Assembly (NCBI GenBank): GCA_034005165.1
Contig: JAVEVE010000005.1
Coordinates: forward strand, 68,304-132,303
Direction of reading: 5' to 3'
Length of the DNA: 64,000 bases
From: UBA1573 sp034005165
GTDB taxonomy: Bacteria > Pseudomonadota > Alphaproteobacteria > Micavibrionales > Micavibrionaceae
Shown here: positions 53,075-62,488 of the stretch, one piece after another
Position numbering within the stretch: position 1 is the first letter of the stretch
Layout of the letters: each line of letters begins with the position of its first letter
The notes under the pieces: generated by a model
Database searches by the model: none
Seen by the model: the letters and a program-made list of their open reading frames with translations, nothing else
What the model was told of the DNA's origin: nothing
Made by a program: the position numbers and the translations under genes

Positions 53075-54070
53075 TTAGGAAGGCCAGTAAATCTTGGTCA
53101 GTGGCAAAAGGCTTCGTGCCTCCATATCCATCGCTTCGTAATTCTCAATGATGAGGTCAACCAAATCATCAATATCCATGAGGGTGCAGGGTATCGAAGC
53201 CCGATCCGCCTCATACTTGGCATCTTTAGAGAAACCACCTGTACTGACATACAAACCTTTGTCGTCTTTATGCCTTCCACCAAGGAAACTACGAACTTCT
53301 GCCGATCCCATTGACTGGTTGGGACGGTGTTTAACCTCGACCACGATACGCGGTTGCTCCAGACCTAAACCATCCGGTGAGGCGACAATATCCTTGCCAC
53401 GATCAGAGCCTTGCGGCGAAATACGGGTTTTATAACCCATAGCGCGAAGCGCACCCGCGACAAGCTCCTGCATTTCTTCCCAATCAAGTGCGATAAGTCT
53501 ATCCTTGATAAACTCTCTCGCTTTAGATTTTAGGTCTTCCAGCAAATCTTTTGTATCCACGGCTACTTCTGCAGAGGCGTAGGATTCAGCCTGTTCCATT
53601 TTTACAGGTTGTCCACTCATCAGGGCATTGATTTCTTGCTCTGCACCCTCAGACACTTCAAAAACACTTAATGTCGATCCCAGAGAGTTCTTGGCAGGGA
53701 CGGAAAGTCTGTCACGGTCAATTTGTGCCTCCCATGTCACTTTGCGGCGGTGCGCGGTCGAATCTTTTGCACTGGCATCAAAGGTATAATCACCCGCGAT
53801 TCGCCCAATGTGATAAATGCGCTTTGACGGGTCATAGGTTATCACCCGATCACCTGTTTTTATCTGTGAGGCGACTTTATGAAGCTGGCTACCAGCGACA
53901 ACAGCCTTCATACGCTTGAATTCAGGCCATGTGATTTTGACCTTCTCAATAACCTGTTCGCGGGACTTCATGCCCTGAAGTGATCCCACCTCATGCCAGC
54001 CAATAGCAACCATTCCTTGTTCAAGAAATGTCTCCGCCAACTGTCCGCCGTCACAACGTACCATCCACAT
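53075..54070 (-). CDS. Mrr-type restriction endonuclease with PUA/EVE-like N-domain
   Basis: 331 aa. The C-terminal PD-(D/E)XK domain has SPQGSDRGKDI with D227 and VVEVKHR with E245 and K247, as in Mrr_cat, then YVSTGGFSKDA. The N-terminal part (MVAIGWHEVG, IKTGDRVITYDPSKRIYHIG, RIAGDYTF) resembles PUA/EVE-like modules, which read modified bases in other restriction enzymes. AGGAGCATAAA precedes the ATG. Last gene of the minus-strand defence operon. Probably cuts modified foreign DNA; target unknown. Confidence 0.8.
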   Translation of the reverse strand: MWMVRCDGGQLAETFLEQGMVAIGWHEVGSLQGMKSREQVIEKVKITWPEFKRMKAVVAGSQLHKVASQIKTGDRVITYDPSKRIYHIGRIAGDYTFDASAKDSTAHRRKVTWEAQIDRDRLSVPAKNSLGSTLSVFEVSEGAEQEINALMSGQPVKMEQAESYASAEVAVDTKDLLEDLKSKAREFIKDRLIALDWEEMQELVAGALRAMGYKTRISPQGSDRGKDIVASPDGLGLEQPRIVVEVKHRPNQSMGSAEVRSFLGGRHKDDKGLYVSTGGFSKDAKYEADRASIPCTLMDIDDLVDLIIENYEAMDMEARSLLPLTKIYWPS

Positions 54071-54128
54071 TTTATGCTCCTATTTTAGCTAATCCTACCA
54101 AGCTCATATTCTCTGCCTCGCTTCCCTC

Positions 54129-54743
54129 TTATGCTACTGGATTTGACCTGTGAGTCTCGACCCTAGAATAATTTACGTTATGCTCCGATTTTCTCGGCAA
54201 CAACTTTCTCTGAAATTCTGATGTTTTTGAGTAAACTAAAATATGGTTGTGATGTAATGAAACTGTTTTAGCGTCATTCTTACCCTGTACGCTATGCTGC
54301 CATACGATATTTCCCCAAAAATTATTTCTTCCAAAAATTTCATCACACATCACCTTGAGATAATGCGCTTCATTATCATCAATCGTAATCCAGAGGGAAC
54401 CATCATCGGACATCAGGTTACGGATGATTTCCAAGCGATCCCGCATCAGGCCAAGCCAGATGGAGTGTTCCAGCCCATCATCATAATGCTCAAACGCGCT
54501 TCCCGTGTTATAGGGCGGGTCGATAAAGACACATTTCACCTTACCCGCAAATTCTTGCTCCAACGCTTTGAGCGCAAGCAGGTTGTCGCCAAAAATTAGG
54601 CGATTGTCGAAAATGTCATTATCCGTTACCCGCGCCTTGGCGTGATACGACTTCGTGGGGTCTTCCAGCAAAATCCTCGGCTCCAACTTCGGCCTTTGCT
54701 CTTTCCCAATCCACGTCAATTCTAATTTTTGTTTTTTAGTCAT
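54129..54743 (-). pseudogene. Truncated type III-like Mod DNA methyltransferase
   Basis: 204 aa where full proteins have 500 or more. Keeps LIFGDNLLALKAL and the catalytic motif IV DPPYNTG near residue 75, plus SDDGSLWITIDD. In this beta-class order the SAM-binding FxGxG motif and the target-recognition region come later, and they are missing. After YSKTSEFQRKLLP the reading frame runs into unrelated codons and a stop; only 58 bases remain before the Mrr gene. Six bases downstream of the coiled-coil gene. Almost certainly unable to methylate by itself. Confidence 0.8.
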
Positions 54744-54749
54744 TACACA

Positions 54750-56021
54750 TTAGTCTTTCTTAGCAAAGAACGGCAGAAGACCGCTTAAATTTATCGAAGG
54801 CCACAGATCGTCTATGCCCTTCATAACAAGTGATGGCTTGTCATCAACGGCTTTGAGCATAATCGAAAGCAAGGCCTTTTTGTGATCCTCTGTTCCTTCG
54901 TTATCAATCTCGGACTTAAAGCTGTGATAAAGCTGCATTACTCGCTGTTTGTGATTGTATTCTTCATAAAGCCTACGGGAGAGGCGAATTGAAGACCATC
55001 CAAACAAACTGATAACGGCCAAGGGTAGGGCAATCAAAACTCTAAAGATCATTACCTTTTCGTTTATATCGTTACTCTGTAAATCTTTGAAAAGGTCAAC
55101 AAATAGCCAGATCATAACGCCCAATGGGGCTATGAACATCGCGTAGTAGCTAATCGTAGGGACATGGCTTTTAATAAAATGACGAACATTTCCCCAGCTT
55201 ATAAAATCGCCGTCATAAGGGATATATCCATATTTTGACTTTGATTGAACGTATGCACTTGAAAGGCCTGCTGCACCAGCTTCGGGTAAAAGCGATCTAA
55301 TTTCTTTTTCCAAATCTGCTTTGAGTTTCGTATTTTCCGCCTTCAAAGTTTCACGATCTTTTTTCATTTCCTCAATTAGATTTTTCATCTCTTCAAAAAG
55401 ATCATAGACCTGAGTACTTACACAACGATTTGTGACATTGTTGCTTTCATCGCGGTCATCCACTAGTAGATCGTCATGCAGTTCAGAAATTTTGGTATTA
55501 AGGTCATATATTTCGGCAATTTTTGTTTGAGCGTCTGTTTGCCTGCCCTGTAAATCTGTATGAAGAGCTTGAGCTTGATTGCGAAGGCTTTCAAAGTCTG
55601 ACTTGATCTGATTAACAGCCTGAACATCACTGTTGACGCTATCTTTATTCTGCTCCGCCTGTTCTTTAATCGTTATTATTTCTGTTAGAACATTATCTAA
55701 CTTGCCTTTTGTATTTTCTGTTTCTTGAATTTGTGCTGTTAAAGACTCAAGTTTTGTATTCAGGCCATTGTGCTGTGTTTGTGCCTGCTTCTTCAGTGTC
55801 TCAAATGTTGTTTTGGCTTCTACTATTGAAGACAAACCGCTTTTTGATTCCTCATAGGATTGGTTAATTTCGTTTTTCAGGCTTTCTATTGTACCCTTTA
55901 CTCCCTGTACGCTTTCTAAATCTTTGCGGAACTGCTCGATTTGTGGCGTAATTTGAGCCATGCGCTGTTCAAAATTTTGAATGGGGTCTTGTTGCGGCTG
56001 TGCAGATGTGTTGTCAGTCAT
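54750..56021 (-). CDS. Coiled-coil protein with two membrane helices
   Basis: 423 aa. Residues about 10-245 are heptad-like coiled coil rich in Glu, Lys, Gln and Leu. Then SLLPEAGAAGLSSAYVQ, two membrane segments near 290-355 (MFIAPLGVMIWLFVDLF and VLIALPLAVISLFGW) and a soluble tail. AAGGAACTATT precedes the ATG. Not assignable to a named family. Inside a defence operon it could be the membrane-acting or sensing component. Tightly spaced with both neighbours. Confidence 0.65.
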   Translation of the reverse strand: MTDNTSAQPQQDPIQNFEQRMAQITPQIEQFRKDLESVQGVKGTIESLKNEINQSYEESKSGLSSIVEAKTTFETLKKQAQTQHNGLNTKLESLTAQIQETENTKGKLDNVLTEIITIKEQAEQNKDSVNSDVQAVNQIKSDFESLRNQAQALHTDLQGRQTDAQTKIAEIYDLNTKISELHDDLLVDDRDESNNVTNRCVSTQVYDLFEEMKNLIEEMKKDRETLKAENTKLKADLEKEIRSLLPEAGAAGLSSAYVQSKSKYGYIPYDGDFISWGNVRHFIKSHVPTISYYAMFIAPLGVMIWLFVDLFKDLQSNDINEKVMIFRVLIALPLAVISLFGWSSIRLSRRLYEEYNHKQRVMQLYHSFKSEIDNEGTEDHKKALLSIMLKAVDDKPSLVMKGIDDLWPSINLSGLLPFFAKKD

Positions 56022-56053
56022 AATAGTTCCTTCACCTTTTCCATTGTTATTAC

Positions 56054-56923
56054 TTATGACTCTTCTTTATTTCCCCTGAGTCCTTTTGCATCTTCTTGCT
56101 TCAGGGACAGCTTGGGTGTTGAGGACTTTACGCGTTTTTCAACTTGCTTGATATGTTCAGCGGCAGGGATATTCTCTGGCAAATCTCCACCAATTTTGAC
56201 AATGGCTGCGCGGACTTCTTTGCCCACGTCTTCATGCGCTTTAATTGCCTGTTGCTGCCCAAAAATACCTTCACGTTTCAGTTTATCCCGTGTTTGCGTC
56301 ATACGAAACTGGTTTGCTGCAAGCTCCGTTGCGTTCATTCGATCCATCAGATTTTCGTCTTCGGGAATCCCTTTTCGTGACTTAATGTTCTTGCTACTCA
56401 ATCCGTCATAAAGCCCCTTGTATCCTGCATCGTGAAATACTCCGAACATTTTATTTTGTACGCCTGCCTCACGAGCGGCTCCTGAAAGAGCCTTGAACTC
56501 CTCTGCCGTTTGGCGACGCATTTCCAGACGTTCTTGGTCTGCCGCCAGTTGGTCGGATAACTCTTGACGGCGGGTTTGAACTGCAAAGTATTTTTGCGCC
56601 GCAGCAATTTCAGGCTTTCTGGGATCACCGTTTTGGGCAATCAGGTAGCAAGCAAAACGGGAGAGGTGATAATCATTTTGTTCCCGCTTTGCTTTTGAAC
56701 CAATTTCGACCATTTTGCCGGCGCCGGCAAAATGGTTTTCTATGGCATTTCCAGAGGCTTGGCAGGATTCCATCGCTCTTGTAATGGCATCCTCAAACCG
56801 TCTCCATTGCGAATAACCCAGATGCGTTTGCAAGGCCCGCGCGCTCCAATATTCTGCGCCGTGTTCGTTTATATTTTTTAGGCCTTCAAAGGAAATGTCT
56901 TTGTTTTCTATAATGCTATTCAT
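56054..56923 (-). CDS. DinD-like (DNA-damage-inducible protein D) protein
   Basis: 289 aa from the ATG at 56923. GAEYWSARALQTHLGYSQWR and FEDAITRAMESCQASG near the start, then DYHLSRFACYLIAQNGDPRK, match the BRO-N/DinD family. E. coli DinD is an SOS-induced inhibitor of RecA activities. Homologues often sit inside restriction or helicase loci. Placed between the helicase (41 bases upstream) and the coiled-coil gene (32 bases downstream), same strand. Confidence 0.8.
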   Translation of the reverse strand: MNSIIENKDISFEGLKNINEHGAEYWSARALQTHLGYSQWRRFEDAITRAMESCQASGNAIENHFAGAGKMVEIGSKAKREQNDYHLSRFACYLIAQNGDPRKPEIAAAQKYFAVQTRRQELSDQLAADQERLEMRRQTAEEFKALSGAAREAGVQNKMFGVFHDAGYKGLYDGLSSKNIKSRKGIPEDENLMDRMNATELAANQFRMTQTRDKLKREGIFGQQQAIKAHEDVGKEVRAAIVKIGGDLPENIPAAEHIKQVEKRVKSSTPKLSLKQEDAKGLRGNKEES

Positions 56924-56964
56924 GTGCACCCCTATCTTTGTTCTCAATTTGTTCTATACGATTC

Positions 56965-59835
56965 CTATACAGCTTTCCACTGTAATGAAAAGACTGTTTC
57001 AAGCGAAACGATCTGCTTCAGTTTTCCTTCAATCTCGGCAATCAGTTCACCACGCTTGCTGTCGATTTCGTCTTGAGCATCAAAGAGCTTACGGCGTTTT
57101 TCATTGCGCTGACTTTCAAGGTTCTTAACCTGCTTTTGCCCCGCCAGTTTTTCTTCCAGCGTCAGGGCAAGGGTAGCGGCGCGTTTGGCTTCCTTAATCG
57201 AACGATCCATTTCCTTGATGTCGCGCTCCAGCGTGACTTTCAAATCCTCTGCCCAACTGTCCAGCTTGTCTGCTTCTGCTTCAAAGAAATGCGCGTTACG
57301 GGCGGAAATATCACGTTGGATTCTGGCTTGCTCTTGCGCCGCCAAATTTTCAAGGATTGCCGTGTCAAAACTCATACCTGTTTGCATGGTTTTTACAGGC
57401 AGGGTGGAGAGACGTTTGGCAAGGTCAGGCTCCAGAACATCGCCATCATCCGTATGTGCTGTGAAAATCAGATAATCCTCCACCTGATCCAACGCTTCTA
57501 TGGTCAACAGGGAGAGCGAGAGCTTGCCCGCTTTGCCAATAAAGGGTTCTAGGGCAGAAACTTTTGGCTGTGCGCTGGAGGCATTGAAGGTAACTTCCGC
57601 GCCCTCTAACGAGTCTGATTTTATTTGCTCCAATAGTTTTTGTGCCAAGGGGTGGCCGAGGCGGTATAAATGCGCGTCACCCGTTCGGCGCGGCAATTCA
57701 TAAAGGCCTAGAGGAATATCATCATTCGCGCCCACAAATGGGGGCGTATTGAGGCGAAAGCTGTCCTTCTTCCCATCAATAAAAACGGCATGGTCTTGCA
57801 ATCCGTAATGCGTGACATCCATCAGCATCCGTTCATAACGGCCGAGGTTGGCTTGGCTTTCCGCCTGATTGATTTTGAGTTTTTCAATCACTTCGGCATC
57901 AAAGTTTTCCAGCAACTGTCTGCGTGTTTGCGTCATGGTATCGGTGATTTGGGCGTTTAATTCAGCCTGCAACTGGTCAAAATGCCCTTTGATTTCTTCA
58001 GGGGTACGGCATTTTTGGTATATGTCTGCAATGCGGCGTTCAAAATCAACACCAGATTCAATTGCACCTAGAACCTCATCACTTGCGCCGAATACGCCCT
58101 CAAACAAATGGAATTTTTCGGATAGAAGTTGGAAAACGCGCTGATCCGCTTCGTTTTTAAGATTCACAAAATTGACAACCACAACATCATGTTTCTGGCC
58201 GTAACGGTGACAACGTCCAATACGTTGTTCAATACGCTGCGGATTCCACGGTAGGTCATAGTTTACAACCAGAGCGCAGAATTGCAGGTTAATACCCTCT
58301 GATCCCGCTTCGGTGGCGATCATAATTTGCCCCTTGTCGCGGAAATAATCGACAAGGGCAGAACGCATATCAGCGGTTTTCGATCCCGTGACTTTGTCTG
58401 TGCCCTCATGGCGTTCCAGCCATTCGGCATAAATAGCCTTTGATTTTGGATCATTATTCGAGCCGTTGAATAGCACAACACCATCTTTGTAGGGGCTATC
58501 GGCCAAAAGACGCATGAGATAGTCCTGAGTTTTACGAGACTCTGTGAACACAATAGCCTTACGCGGCAGATGTGGTGTGGCAAAAGCCTTATTCAGAGCG
58601 GTTATAAGGGCTTTCCCTTTGGCATTGTAGGTGATGGATACCGCAAGATCACGGAAAGACTTTAGGTCTTCAATCTCTTTGGCCAAGGCTTTCTGGTCAG
58701 ATTCAGACAAGATTTCTTCATCTTCGTCATCCTCCCATTCTTCTGCGGTTTCATCCAAGGCTTCGTAGTCTTGATCCAGTTCTTCCTCAAGCGAAACATG
58801 GGGGGCCTGTTTTGTCATTTTCTTTTCAAGGCGAGTGATAAGCGTATCTAATGCACCCGCAATAGCGAATGTCGATGAAGCCAGAAGTTTCCTCAAAACT
58901 AATGTCATCAGCGAACGCTGACTATTGGGCAACGCCTGTAAATTATCGCGGCGCAGATACTCTGAAACAAGGCTATAAAGCCTGTCTTCGCTTTCTTCCG
59001 GTGTAAACTGCTCTACCATCGGTAAACGTTTGGTATAAGAAACAGATTTAACCTGACGACGAAGTGTCCGGTGGCAGACAGGCTTTAGCCTTGATTTCAA
59101 GGTATGAAAAACTTGGTCTTCGTTCAGATTGATGAATTGCTCCCGAAAACTTTTCAAATCCCCAAAAGTTTGTTCATCAACAATGCTGACAAGGCCGAAC
59201 AGCTCAAGAAGGGAGTTTTGTAAAGGCGTGGCTGTCAAAAGTATTTTGGGCGCGTGTTTCAGGGCATTTTTTAAGGTGTTTGCGATGACGTTTGACGTTT
59301 TATAGACGTTTCGTAAACGGTGAGCTTCGTCAATGACAACCAAATCCCACGGGACACGGTGTAAATCAGGGGCTTTGCTTTTGGCAAACTGGTATGAGCA
59401 AATGATAATACTATCTTTGCTCTCGAAAGGCTGAAAATTGCCGAGCTTAACAGCATTGTTATAGGCTTTTGCCTCAAGGATTGAACACGGCAGAAAGAAT
59501 TTTTCCTGTAATTCCTGATGCCATTGTTTCCGGAGGTTTGATGGTGTGATAATAAGGATACGGCGTTTTCTTTCTGCCCATTTTTGTGACAGAACCAATC
59601 CTGCCTCAATCGTTTTTCCGAGACCAACTTCATCGGCCAGCAAAGCTCCCTTGGATAAAGGGGAGCGAAAGGCAAAAAGAGCCGCCTCAACTTGATGTGG
59701 GTTAAGGTCAACTTGGGCATCAACAAGAGCGCCTGCCAGCTTTTCGTTGCTGTCAGATGGAAAGCGCCTTGTAAGTTCATGCGCATAGTATTTTGCCTGA
59801 AACGCAGTAATCACGCTTTTGTCCATTTTGCTCAA
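56965..59835 (-). CDS. SNF2/RapA-type helicase of a defence operon
   Basis: 956 aa. Motif I LLADEVGLGKTIEAGLVLS near residue 65, DEAH box VIDEAHRLRN near 170, LLTATPLQNSLLELFG near 200. The second RecA domain has KAIVFTESRKTQDYL near 430 and motif VI EQRIGRCHRYGQ near 545. An acidic insertion (EEWEDDEDEEILSES) lies between the lobes, and a long coiled coil fills the last 120 residues. First gene of a five-gene operon. This helicase type occurs with Mod methyltransferases in phage-defence loci. A second Met ten bases in is an alternative start. Confidence 0.88.
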   Translation of the reverse strand: MSKMDKSVITAFQAKYYAHELTRRFPSDSNEKLAGALVDAQVDLNPHQVEAALFAFRSPLSKGALLADEVGLGKTIEAGLVLSQKWAERKRRILIITPSNLRKQWHQELQEKFFLPCSILEAKAYNNAVKLGNFQPFESKDSIIICSYQFAKSKAPDLHRVPWDLVVIDEAHRLRNVYKTSNVIANTLKNALKHAPKILLTATPLQNSLLELFGLVSIVDEQTFGDLKSFREQFINLNEDQVFHTLKSRLKPVCHRTLRRQVKSVSYTKRLPMVEQFTPEESEDRLYSLVSEYLRRDNLQALPNSQRSLMTLVLRKLLASSTFAIAGALDTLITRLEKKMTKQAPHVSLEEELDQDYEALDETAEEWEDDEDEEILSESDQKALAKEIEDLKSFRDLAVSITYNAKGKALITALNKAFATPHLPRKAIVFTESRKTQDYLMRLLADSPYKDGVVLFNGSNNDPKSKAIYAEWLERHEGTDKVTGSKTADMRSALVDYFRDKGQIMIATEAGSEGINLQFCALVVNYDLPWNPQRIEQRIGRCHRYGQKHDVVVVNFVNLKNEADQRVFQLLSEKFHLFEGVFGASDEVLGAIESGVDFERRIADIYQKCRTPEEIKGHFDQLQAELNAQITDTMTQTRRQLLENFDAEVIEKLKINQAESQANLGRYERMLMDVTHYGLQDHAVFIDGKKDSFRLNTPPFVGANDDIPLGLYELPRRTGDAHLYRLGHPLAQKLLEQIKSDSLEGAEVTFNASSAQPKVSALEPFIGKAGKLSLSLLTIEALDQVEDYLIFTAHTDDGDVLEPDLAKRLSTLPVKTMQTGMSFDTAILENLAAQEQARIQRDISARNAHFFEAEADKLDSWAEDLKVTLERDIKEMDRSIKEAKRAATLALTLEEKLAGQKQVKNLESQRNEKRRKLFDAQDEIDSKRGELIAEIEGKLKQIVSLETVFSLQWKAV

Positions 59836-60113
59836 TTTTGAGTATAGGTTAAGAAATTACTGTAATTATCATTAGTGAGCAACTAACGATTGCGGCTATC
59901 CTCTTGTTTATTCATATTTATTTTGAAGATTTCCACATAATTTGGCAAAAATCTGCTGATTTTGTGAACACAACAGCATTCAAGGGTCTGTGCCAAAGGA
60001 TTGGCAAATTGATCCCCTTTTCTTTTTATTCCCTTCTGATATGTAGGTGAGGCGGCACCTGAAGTTGGCAAAAACCGTATCTCCTGTGATAAACTGAAAG
60101 GAAGAGCTTAACA
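59836..60113. promoter_or_regulatory. Intergenic region between the defence operon and oriT, with three TTGGCAAA repeats
   Basis: Gene-free. TTGGCAAA occurs at 59942-59949, 60001-60008 and 60065-60072, all in the same direction and about 60 bases apart. They may bind a relaxosome or regulatory protein. A 62-codon minus-strand ORF here lacks a ribosome site and a recognisable MobC fold. Confidence 0.35.
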
Positions 60114-60138
60114 GCGCACTTACGCAAACTCCGTTTGC
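60114..60138 (-). other. oriT of MOBQ type, with predicted nic site
   Basis: On the minus strand: GCAAAC-GGA-GTTTGC, one base, then TAAGTGCGC. This is the layout of the RSF1010-family oriT (inverted repeat, then TAAGTGCG with the nick after it, before C). By analogy the cut would fall between 60115 and 60114 on the minus strand. The MobA-like relaxase gene begins about 105 bases away, which fits the assignment. Confidence 0.75.
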
Positions 60139-60243
60139 AGTGCTTTTTAAGGCTCAATAGAAGTGCTGATCGCGACTAAAAATAGCCGAATCAGCGCCAT
60201 AAATCGGGCCACCAGATCATAAAAACTACAGGGTGTGTGATCG

Positions 60244-62400
60244 TTGGCGATTTATCATTGTTCCTTGCGTGTATTCTCTCGAGCAGAAAATCATTCTGCC
60301 GTGGCTGCGGCTGCCTATCGCTCTGGCCAGAAACTTGTCGATGAGCGCACAGGCACCATTCACCGATATGAGAAACGCTTGGGCGTGGTGAATGCCTTTA
60401 TCCTGATGCCCCTCTGTGCGCCTGAGCGGTTCCAAAATCGCTTTGCGCTCTGGAACGCAGCCGAAGCATCCGAGACACGCAAGAACTCCCGTGTGGCCAG
60501 AGAGGTCATTATAGCTCTCCCCTATGAGCTGACGACATTAGAACGGGAGAGCCTCACACGGGACATGGCAGCTTATCTGGTCGAGAAATACCGCGTCGCG
60601 GTTGATGTTGCCATCCATGCTCCGGTGGACAAAGACGGCCACGATCCCAGAAACCACCATGCACATCTTCTCTTTACCACACGGGAGCTGACCCCGGAGG
60701 GGTTTGGAGCCAAAACCCGTATTTTGGATGACAAAATAACAGGCCCCCAGCAGATCGAGATCATTCGGGAAGTCTGGGAGACTTTAGCCAATGATGCTCT
60801 AAGCCGCGCAGGACATTCAGATGTGAACATAGACAGGAGGACACTCGAGGCCCAAGGGATCGAGCGTATCCCTCAAATTCATGAGGGAAAGGCGTCAACC
60901 TACGACGACGACCTGCATGACAGACGCCATGACGAGAGGGAAGAAGACGACGGCACCGACACAGAGGATGGTGACGACGGCAAGACAGAAGGTAAGAAAT
61001 CCGGTTCAGGTGACGCGGGCAGCCGTTCACCGGATATGTCCCCTAAAGAAGACATAGCAGAAAAACCCCTCTCTGAAGACAAACTCGAAACTAGGGACAA
61101 ATCCCGTTCGGAATTTAATGCCGAGATCAAAGCCCTCAACGAACAGAGGGCCGAGTTTCCCGATAAACCGCTCAGTAACCAAATTGCCGAGATTGAGCAA
61201 GAAATTGACCATCTCGACAGGCGGGTGGAACGTCTGGAAACTCTTTTAGACAAAACAACACTTCCCCAGAAACTCCAAAAGCTGATTGGCAACATGGCGA
61301 CCAAGGCCAAGGAGTTTCTTGCTTTAAGGACAGAAGACCAGATTAAACGAGCTTTATCGGAATCAGAGAGAACGGAAAGGCACGAGCGCCAAATTGCCCG
61401 CTACGGCAGAACTTACAGAGAAAGCATTCATTCCCTAATCAGGGAGATGAAAGACAAGATTGAAACGCTTCAGTCCAGAGAAACAGAATACAAAAAATAC
61501 CGTTCTTTCGTGACCATGATCGAAACCGAGGTGATGAAACTAAGAGCGTCCCATGCTCATACGCTTAATACCCCGCAAAAACCGGATTTGGGCGGCCTTG
61601 CTCCCGTAATACCCACCAAGACACCCGAACAGGTTAAACCCACTGCCAAGCCTTCAGAAAAGCCAACAGGAACACAAGCAAAAGTACCGGATGAGCATAA
61701 GCCATCCCCTAAAGCCGAAAGGCTTCAAGAAACATTCGGCAAGGCGCAGATAGAGAAGCAACCACCTGCCCAGACAAAAGCAGAAAAGCCAGTACAGGCT
61801 AAGGCCACACCTTCTTCTGACACTAAAACAGACCCTGCAAAACCTGTAGAGACGAAAACCACTACAGGCATGCAAACGCATAATTCCAAGAATTATAAGA
61901 TTGAGGCCAACGCCCAGACCAAACAAATGCTGGATAAAATCCAGACAGAATTAAAGGCGCGAAAGGCTCAAGAAGCAGCCCAGAAACCGGAAATGTCCAA
62001 AGCCACTGAGAAAGAAGCAGGTCTCAAAGGGCAATTCCGCAAACCGGAACAGCCACCTATCAAGCAAGAAGACTTTATCAAAAAAACAAAGGCCGAAGCC
62101 CAAAAGAAACGTCAGGATATTCCCCCTGAATATCGCGCTCCGCCTTACACAAAAGAAGAACTGAACCCGAAACAGAAACCGGAAGCAAAAGCTGCTACCC
62201 CACCGCAGGATGAAAGTGTCTTGGATAAATTCAAGAAGATGTGGAAGCAAGAATCTGCTCCACCGCCACCGAAGCAATCCAACCCCACCGATACACCTAA
62301 ACCGAGAAAACCAATGTCCTCATCATTCAATCAAGCGGCTAAAAAGCCAAAGGATGTGGATTCTTCACCTGACCCCGAGCAAAATCGGGATTTGCATTAG
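60244..62400 (+). CDS. MobA/MobL-family relaxase (MOBQ)
   Basis: 718 aa with a TTG start; an in-frame stop at 60238 rules out anything longer. MAIYHCSLRVFSRA then AAAAYRSGQK places the catalytic tyrosine at residue 25, and DPRNHHAHLLFTTR near 135 is the metal-binding histidine motif. After residue about 240 the protein becomes charged and coiled-coil, then a Pro/Lys/Gln-rich tail; no primase domain is seen. Nicks oriT and pilots the transferred strand. With no mating-pair genes in the window the element appears to be mobilised by a helper. Its last 28 codons are repeated at 63010-63096. Confidence 0.9.
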   Translation: MAIYHCSLRVFSRAENHSAVAAAAYRSGQKLVDERTGTIHRYEKRLGVVNAFILMPLCAPERFQNRFALWNAAEASETRKNSRVAREVIIALPYELTTLERESLTRDMAAYLVEKYRVAVDVAIHAPVDKDGHDPRNHHAHLLFTTRELTPEGFGAKTRILDDKITGPQQIEIIREVWETLANDALSRAGHSDVNIDRRTLEAQGIERIPQIHEGKASTYDDDLHDRRHDEREEDDGTDTEDGDDGKTEGKKSGSGDAGSRSPDMSPKEDIAEKPLSEDKLETRDKSRSEFNAEIKALNEQRAEFPDKPLSNQIAEIEQEIDHLDRRVERLETLLDKTTLPQKLQKLIGNMATKAKEFLALRTEDQIKRALSESERTERHERQIARYGRTYRESIHSLIREMKDKIETLQSRETEYKKYRSFVTMIETEVMKLRASHAHTLNTPQKPDLGGLAPVIPTKTPEQVKPTAKPSEKPTGTQAKVPDEHKPSPKAERLQETFGKAQIEKQPPAQTKAEKPVQAKATPSSDTKTDPAKPVETKTTTGMQTHNSKNYKIEANAQTKQMLDKIQTELKARKAQEAAQKPEMSKATEKEAGLKGQFRKPEQPPIKQEDFIKKTKAEAQKKRQDIPPEYRAPPYTKEELNPKQKPEAKAATPPQDESVLDKFKKMWKQESAPPPPKQSNPTDTPKPRKPMSSSFNQAAKKPKDVDSSPDPEQNRDLH

Positions 62401-62410
62401 TGGAATTCTT
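62299..62410 (+). repeat. mob-tail direct repeat, copy 1
   Basis: The last about 100 bases of mob plus GGAATTCTT after the stop. Matches 62995-63107; nine mismatches in the 84-base coding part from ATGTCC onward and one indel near the stop, by hand alignment. Confidence 0.9.
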
Positions 62411-62488
62411 TGCATTTTTCGATGTAAATAATTGCAAAAAAAACAAACAGTATTTATTTTTCAATAAAGAATAAGAAAGGCACTATTA

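Noticed and set aside
59883..60071. Minus-strand ORF of 62 codons as a possible MobC
   Set aside because: No ribosome site and no ribbon-helix-helix pattern.
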